A DNA stretch of 14,080 nt from an uncultured Clostridia bacterium (GTDB taxonomy: Bacteria > Bacillota > Clostridia > Lachnospirales > Anaerotignaceae): contig CAJUJJ010000048.1 in the NCBI GenBank assembly GCA_910586765.1, forward strand, positions 1 through 14,080, given 5' to 3'. The stretch's first letter is position 1; every line of letters begins with the position of its first letter. The notes below the pieces were generated by a model, which had not been told where the DNA came from, ran no database searches, and saw only the letters and a program-made list of their open reading frames with translations. This document shows positions 14,036 through 14,080 of this stretch, one piece after another. Made by a program: the position numbers and the translations under genes.

Positions 14036-14080
14036 ATGATGCAAAAATGGGAATTAAGTGATTATCAATGGGAGCAAATC
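14036..14080 (+). CDS. IS5-family transposase, N-terminal fragment at window edge
   Basis: Only 15 codons are in the window: MMQKWELSDYQWEQI. This matches the typical start of IS5-family transposases (the InsH/DUF4096 N-terminus, pattern 'xY-x-L-[ST]-D-x-Q-W-x-x-I'). Two consecutive ATG codons at 14036 and 14039 are possible starts. The upstream ribosome site is weak (AGTAGG, 14026-14031). Whether the gene is intact cannot be seen. Confidence 0.6.
   Translation, partial: MMQKWELSDYQWEQI

Overview
The window is AT-rich throughout, with A/T-biased codons, strong AAGGAGG-type ribosome sites, 4Fe-4S flavoproteins and insertion-sequence debris. This suggests a low-GC anaerobic Firmicute, probably a clostridial or lachnospiral gut-type organism. 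The species cannot be read from the sequence.

Layout. (1) Bases 1-5356, minus strand: a 1389-residue protein made almost entirely of about 33 TPR-like repeats of 40-44 residues, followed by two small acidic paralogues; the second runs off the window edge. (2) Bases 5357-5962: a gene-free stretch holding an extended -10 promoter, nested inverted repeats and a good minus-strand terminator. Together these could be a roughly 250-nt structured RNA. (3) Bases 5963-11373, minus strand: seven tightly packed or overlapping genes. In transcription order they are a ferredoxin-nitroreductase, a flavin split-barrel protein with a ferredoxin tail, the permease, lipoprotein and ATPase of a glycine-betaine/choline-type (OpuC/Osm-like) ABC importer, a class M sirtuin (SirTM) and a zinc-type macrodomain protein. 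(4) Bases 11386-11596: a divergent regulatory region with two promoters and inverted repeats, leading to an HxlR-family regulator on the plus strand. (5) Bases 11920-14080: a mobile-element zone with a broken IS630-like transposase, an XerC/D-like tyrosine recombinase and the first codons of an IS5-like transposase at the edge.

How the genes may work together. SirTM enzymes add ADP-ribose to a protein target and the zinc macrodomain removes it. In the described staphylococcal and streptococcal operons the target is a lipoyl-carrier protein, GcvH-L, encoded with the ligase LplA2. Neither gene is present here. Instead the writer/eraser pair is translationally coupled to a compatible-solute-type importer and two Fe-S flavoproteins, and the cluster starts from a divergent promoter facing a thiol-containing HxlR regulator. 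My inference is a redox- or electrophile-responsive operon in which reversible ADP-ribosylation acts on something other than GcvH-L. This is the most interesting feature of the window. The repeat protein with its two small paralogues is a second possible unknown system.
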